Notes under the pieces: model-generated | The model's database searches: none | The model's input: only the letters and a program-made list of their open reading frames with translations | What the model was told of the DNA's origin: nothing | In this document: one piece after another, positions 60,617-64,000 of the stretch | Numbering within the stretch: the stretch's first letter is position 1 | Layout of the letters: each line of letters starts with the position of its first letter | Translations under genes and position numbers: made by a program | NCBI RefSeq assembly: GCF_002261475.1 | Contig: NZ_NEVN01000001.1 | Span: 496,001-560,000, forward strand | DNA: 64,000 nt | Source: Bordetella genomosp. 5 | GTDB taxonomy: Bacteria > Pseudomonadota > Gammaproteobacteria > Burkholderiales > Burkholderiaceae_B | Reading direction: 5' to 3'

Positions 60617-61369
60617 TCAATGAATCTGTGTAGCCAGGAGGCTGCTGAAGTCCGCTGCGCTAAAACTCACGGTCTTCCCGGTGTAGTAGTTTGCTCGCTC
60701 GAACTGCTTGGCGCCGACGGACCGCTGGCTTTCCACCGTGGCCAGAACGAAGCCGGGTAAGCCTTCTTGCTGGTAGCGCATGTGAACAATCTCGGCTTCC
60801 AGCAAGCGCTGAATTCCGGTGGCAGCTATGACGATAAGGGGAGGCGAGCTTGATATCACGTGGTCCGCTTTGAAGTCTCCTGCAATCGGCAAGATGACGT
60901 CATTCTCGTAAGAGAAGCCGAGCGTGGCTGCGGCCGCTTCGACGGCCTCAGCCACTCTTTTTTTGAAGTCACTCTCCTTGCGTGGCTGGCGGGCTGTCGC
61001 GAGGGCGTATAGGCTTTGTGCAGCTTCCGCTACTCGGAAGATATAGGCGGGGATCAGGCGCTCGTCGGAAGCGTGCGCGCGAAGGACTTCGTCCTCGTCT
61101 ATTGAGACCGGGGAGTACGTTGGCAGATCTGCCAGCCAGCGTTGCACCGCTTCGAGTTCGACGTCACCATCCGCCATGGATGCATAGAGAGAGGACTCGC
61201 CGTTCTCGTCGACGGTGAAGCCATGCTCATTCGCACGTACTCGAACCACGATGTGATCTCCGCTGCCGGAGTACTGAAGCGGCGTGACGACGCGCTGCAC
61301 GCCACCTTCATCGGCGTGCACTTCAAATAAGGCGCAAATGGCCTGCTTGATAGTTCGGGTCAATTCCAT
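60617..61369 (-). CDS. DUF1828-like protein of unknown function, second gene of a low-GC pair
   Basis: A 250-residue protein. The N-terminal part (GGVQRVVTPLQYSGSGDHIV, then HGFTVDENGESSLYASMAD) matches the look of DUF1828, and the C-terminal half (SYENDVILPIAGDFKADHVI, then SQRSVGAKQFERANYYTGKT) resembles the accompanying DUF1829 part. GC is visibly lower (one sampled 60-base line is about 57%) than the 65-70% around it, a sign of transfer. Its start overlaps the stop of the next gene upstream (61360-61369). Function unknown; such proteins occur in variable accessory regions. Confidence 0.65.
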   Translation of the reverse strand: MELTRTIKQAICALFEVHADEGGVQRVVTPLQYSGSGDHIVVRVRANEHGFTVDENGESSLYASMADGDVELEAVQRWLADLPTYSPVSIDEDEVLRAHASDERLIPAYIFRVAEAAQSLYALATARQPRKESDFKKRVAEAVEAAAATLGFSYENDVILPIAGDFKADHVISSSPPLIVIAATGIQRLLEAEIVHMRYQQEGLPGFVLATVESQRSVGAKQFERANYYTGKTVSFSAADFSSLLATQIH

Positions 61370-61857
61370 AGCCGAGCAGACTGTCCGTCGTGCGGGTTAT
61401 CAATTGTAATGCCGCAGATGCGGCAGAAGATTTCAATCAATGCCAGCCTGTCTGCCGCCTTCGCGGAATCCAGGCGGCGCGTCTTGACCTTGAGCTCTGT
61501 GCAGCCATGCAGCATACGGTTGGTGTAGTCGGCGTCGGATCCGCAGGGCGTCACGCAGTGAAAACCCTTGTGGCTGGGATGCCAGTGGAACTCAAGCAGC
61601 GTTCGAAAATTGCCGCCAGAAAGGAGCTCGATCAGGTAGGCATAGAACGATCGATCCGTCAGAATCGCGCCATCGCGCCAGATAAAAAGCACGCGATGCG
61701 ATTCGGACACCGTGATCATGTTGGTGCCCTGCGCTCGAGGGCGGCCCAGCCGACGATACTGGCCGGGTAATGTGTGCTTTCTTAGCGGCGAGAACGAGGG
61801 AAGGTCGGAAAGGACTTTCGGCGTCTTTTTGTGCTGCTGAAGTGTTCTTCGATCCAT
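61360..61857 (-). CDS. Hypothetical His/Cys-rich protein, first gene of a low-GC pair
   Basis: A 165-residue protein (from ATG 61857) or 119 residues from an internal ATG at 61719, where the more structured part begins (MITVSESHRVLFIWRDGAIL). It contains a His/Cys cluster, LEFHWHPSHKGFHCVTPCG, and a conserved-looking tail (TRRLDSAKAADRLALIEIFC, then RICGITIDNPHDG). The cluster could bind metal or be catalytic. I do not recognise the family. Overlap with the DUF1828-like gene suggests a two-gene unit of one function. Confidence 0.55.
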   Translation of the reverse strand: MDRRTLQQHKKTPKVLSDLPSFSPLRKHTLPGQYRRLGRPRAQGTNMITVSESHRVLFIWRDGAILTDRSFYAYLIELLSGGNFRTLLEFHWHPSHKGFHCVTPCGSDADYTNRMLHGCTELKVKTRRLDSAKAADRLALIEIFCRICGITIDNPHDGQSARLWN

Positions 61858-62185
61858 ATGGAGCTTTGCCTTGATGAATGTTGAAGCTTCGCTGCACTCA
61901 GTGGACGTGCGTGGCTAAAGGCCAAGCCTTTTCACCTGATTGCTTGGGGCAGTAAGGGCGGCGCGCGGAACGCCTCGCACATAAGTATCATGCGATTTTT
62001 AGAGGGGCAAGGGCGTGGCGAGCGAGCTGGCGTCCGGTTTCTTCACTTCAGCGATTCCGGCCGCTCGTTCCCGGTTTTCACATCAGATCTCAACGAACGC
62101 GTCACGCCAGCTACCCGCGTTGCTTGAGGTTCGCTCCAGTACTTATTGCCGCGGGCCGATGGCCCGCAGCAAGCTCACTTCAAAC
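61858..62185. other. Gene-free spacer between the low-GC pair and the GntP permease
   Basis: About 330 bp with lowered GC on the left side. A short AAAGGC-CAA-type hairpin (61917-61931) precedes a TTTT; otherwise I see no gene, RNA or repeat. It should hold the promoter of the low-GC pair. Confidence 0.4.
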
Positions 62186-63592
62186 TTAGAAACTGCCGAA
62201 CATCGTTCCGAGCGTGATCACCAGCGCCAGTGCCGGCAGCGGGATCATGATGGTGACGGCCGCGATGTCGAGGTACGACTGGCGATGATTCAGTTTGCAG
62301 ATCGCCAGCAGCGTGATGATGGCGCCGCAGTGGGGCAGGGTGTCCATGCCGCCCGCCGCCATGACGGCCACGCGGTGCAGCAGCTCGGGGCTGATGCCGG
62401 CGGCTTCGGCCATGCGGAGGTAGTCGGCGCCGAGTGTCTGCAGCGCGATGCTCAGGCCGCCGGAGGACGAGCCCGTGATGCCGGCCAGCACGTTCATCGC
62501 GACCGCCTCGGAAATCAGCGGGTTGGTCGGCGAGATGTTCAGCACGGCGTCGCGGATGATGGCGAAGCCCGCGAGGCTGGCGATGACGGCGCCGTAGCCG
62601 ACCTCGGAGGCGGTGTTGAAGAGCGGCAGCATGAAGCCGAACACGCCCTTGTTCACGGTGCCCTTGAGGTCTTCCCATTTGCCCAGGCGCATCAGCACGA
62701 GCGTGAGGCAGGCGACGGCCAGCGCGATGATCAGCGACCAGAGGCCGGTGGTCTTTTGCGGATCGACATTCTGGAAGCGCTCGCCCAGGAAAGCGAAGTC
62801 CATGCCGGGGAAAATCACGTAGGTGAAGAGTGCGTTCACGCCGACCACGAGCAGCAGCGGCAGCAGCGCCAGCGGCACCGGCATGACCGACCAGCGGCCC
62901 TGTTCGGCGGGCTGATCGGGATTGGTCTGCTCGTCGGCCTCGCCGTGTTCGCCGAAGCCTTCGCCCGCCGCGTGGGCTTTGACCGCGCGGCTTTGCAGCC
63001 ACCACAGGCCGCCGCCGAACATGACGAGTGCGCCGATCAGGCCCAGGCCCGGGGCCGCGAAGACGTTGGTGTTGAAGTAGGGGATGGGGATGGCGTTCTG
63101 GATCGACGGCGTGCCGGGCAGCGCGGTCATGGTGAACGTGAAGGCGCCCAGCGCGATGGTGCCGGGAATCAGGCGCTTGGGCAGGTCGGCGGCCTTGAAC
63201 AGGCTGACGGCCACCGGATAGAGCGCGAAGGCCACGACGAACAGCGACACGCCGCCGTAGGTGAGCAGGCCGCAGGCCACCACCACCGAGAGGATCGCGC
63301 GGCGCGGGCCGAGGCTGTTGACGATCCACCTTGCGAGCGTGTTGGCCGCGCCGGAGTCCGCCATCAGCTGGCCGAACAGCGCGCCGAGCAGGAAGATCGG
63401 CAGGAACTGCAGCACATAACCGCTCAGCGCGGTCATGAAGGTGGAGGTGTAGATGGGAAGCAGGAAACTGCTATCGCCCGAGAGCACCACCGCTATCGCG
63501 CCCATGATCGGTGCGAGCAGCAGCACCGTGACACCGCGATAAGCGAAATACATCAATAGCGCCAATGAAATGACGATGGCCAACATACCCAT
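62186..63592 (-). CDS. GntP-family permease (gluconate/organic-acid transporter type)
   Basis: A 468-residue inner-membrane carrier with about 12-14 hydrophobic segments and a charged central loop (GEHGEADEQTNPDQPAEQGR, about residues 215-234). Family signs: FLPIFLLGALFGQLMADSGA, GGVSLFVVAFALYPVAVSLF, TALPGTPSIQNAIPI, and GGMDTLPHCGAIITLLAICK. GntP members move gluconate or other hydroxy-acids with protons; the HCGA region and the loop length suit the 3-hydroxybutyrate/unknown-acid branch. GGAGG lies eight bases before ATG 63592. Divergent from the gene at 63757. Confidence 0.9.
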   Translation of the reverse strand: MGMLAIVISLALLMYFAYRGVTVLLLAPIMGAIAVVLSGDSSFLLPIYTSTFMTALSGYVLQFLPIFLLGALFGQLMADSGAANTLARWIVNSLGPRRAILSVVVACGLLTYGGVSLFVVAFALYPVAVSLFKAADLPKRLIPGTIALGAFTFTMTALPGTPSIQNAIPIPYFNTNVFAAPGLGLIGALVMFGGGLWWLQSRAVKAHAAGEGFGEHGEADEQTNPDQPAEQGRWSVMPVPLALLPLLLVVGVNALFTYVIFPGMDFAFLGERFQNVDPQKTTGLWSLIIALAVACLTLVLMRLGKWEDLKGTVNKGVFGFMLPLFNTASEVGYGAVIASLAGFAIIRDAVLNISPTNPLISEAVAMNVLAGITGSSSGGLSIALQTLGADYLRMAEAAGISPELLHRVAVMAAGGMDTLPHCGAIITLLAICKLNHRQSYLDIAAVTIMIPLPALALVITLGTMFGSF

Positions 63593-63756
63593 CCCGCGAT
63601 CCTCCGGTTGACGTTAAAACGGACATCATCGCAGGAAGAGGCGGCTGTGCGCTACCTTGTTGGCGCCGGGTTGAGACGGATCAGTGAATTCGCGCGGCGG
63701 CCAGGGCGGCGAACTGCGTTATCGTGATGGGCTCTCTCCCTCAACGCGAGCCGCTC

Positions 63757-64000
63757 ATGTCCGCACAACCGTTGCCTCCGCCTCTCGAAGTCCTGCCCCG
63801 CGACATCTCCGCCTATCGCCAGGGCAACACCGGGATCGATTACGTGCATCGTTTCGAGTCCGGCAAGCCGGGCCCGCACGTGCTGATCAATGCCCTCACG
63901 CATGGCAACGAGATCTGCGGCATGGTGGCGGCGACGCATCTGCTCGATACCGGGGTGCGCCCGAAGATCGGGACACTGACCGTGAGCTTTGCGCATGTGG
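63757..64000 (+). CDS. Succinylglutamate desuccinylase/aspartoacylase-family metal hydrolase, N-terminal part (runs off the window)
   Basis: Open from ATG 63757 to the window edge (81 codons). The visible part contains VLINALTHGNEICGMVAATH, whose HGNE (H..E) is the first zinc-ligand motif of the M14-like AstE/AspA family. These enzymes deacylate N-acyl amino acids or related amides. The rest, including the third zinc ligand and catalytic Glu, is beyond the edge. Its start is 164 bp from the divergent GntP permease, so the two may serve one substrate. Confidence 0.7.
   Translation, partial: MSAQPLPPPLEVLPRDISAYRQGNTGIDYVHRFESGKPGPHVLINALTHGNEICGMVAATHLLDTGVRPKIGTLTVSFAHV

Noticed and set aside
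60617-61369. Restriction-endonuclease-like fold in the DUF1828-like protein
   Set aside because: The C-terminal half has a strand-like PLIVIAAT segment after an Asp, but no E-x-K was found, so nuclease activity is not supported.

Overview
The window looks like a piece of a high-GC betaproteobacterial chromosome, most likely Burkholderiales and probably Alcaligenaceae (Achromobacter/Bordetella-like). This is inferred from gene content: a Bug/TTT-type solute receptor, many ABC uptake systems with LysR/GntR/IclR regulators, the rplM-rpsI, erpA-anmK-M23 peptidase-tyrS and glyA-nrdR-ribD-ribE neighbourhoods, and the aerobic benzoyl-CoA (box) pathway. No taxonomic marker was compared, so the genus is a guess.

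Layout. 0-7.7 kb: the end of a GNAT acetyltransferase; an amidase, TTT receptor and D-serine dehydratase operon with a divergent LysR regulator; a GntR/FCD regulator divergent from a multi-pass permease. 7.7-19.9 kb: a benzoate unit with a five-component branched-chain-type ABC importer, benzoate-CoA ligase, a truncated gene remnant, and divergently boxR followed by boxC-boxB-boxA. Four BoxR-like TGCA-N6-TGCA sites lie in the two boxR-flanking intergenic regions. 19.9-23.8 kb: an isochorismatase-fold amidohydrolase with a nitrate/sulfonate/pyrimidine-type ABC importer, behind a spacer with two operator-like palindromes. 23.8-29.06 kb: housekeeping genes (carboxylesterase, darP, pmbA), an orphan TRAP receptor and rplM-rpsI.

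29.1-30.7 kb: a complete IS481-family insertion sequence (29137-30407) with 49-bp inverted ends and a 5-bp target duplication, sitting inside a GC-rich tandem repeat of about 77 bp. 30.8-46.3 kb: core genes argC, a coiled-coil membrane protein, erpA, anmK, M23 peptidase, tyrS, PEBP protein, glyA, nrdR, a GlxA-type regulator with an isochorismatase, ribD, ribE and a sulfatase-fold phosphoglycerol transferase. 46.3-51.6 kb: a low-GC leader with structured elements, then the stress operon prkA-yeaH-spoVR. 51.74 kb: tRNA-Ser(GGA).

52.2-59.8 kb: an accessory-looking uptake cassette. A perfect 26-bp palindrome precedes a VOC protein, a complete LIV-type ABC importer, a 27-codon mini-ORF, a betaine-type binding protein without its own permease, a RidA-like protein and an IclR regulator. 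59.8-61.9 kb: two tandem-repeat blocks, a small exported protein, and a lower-GC two-gene operon of unknown function (one protein DUF1828-like). 62.2-64 kb: a GntP-family permease and the start of a divergent succinylglutamate desuccinylase/aspartoacylase-type gene cut by the window edge.

The most interesting leads are the 26-bp palindrome and its orphan-receptor cassette (52-60 kb), the unknown two-gene operon (60.6-61.9 kb), a 15-bp motif shared by two transporter promoters 17 kb apart, and RNA-structure candidates in the prkA and rplM leaders.
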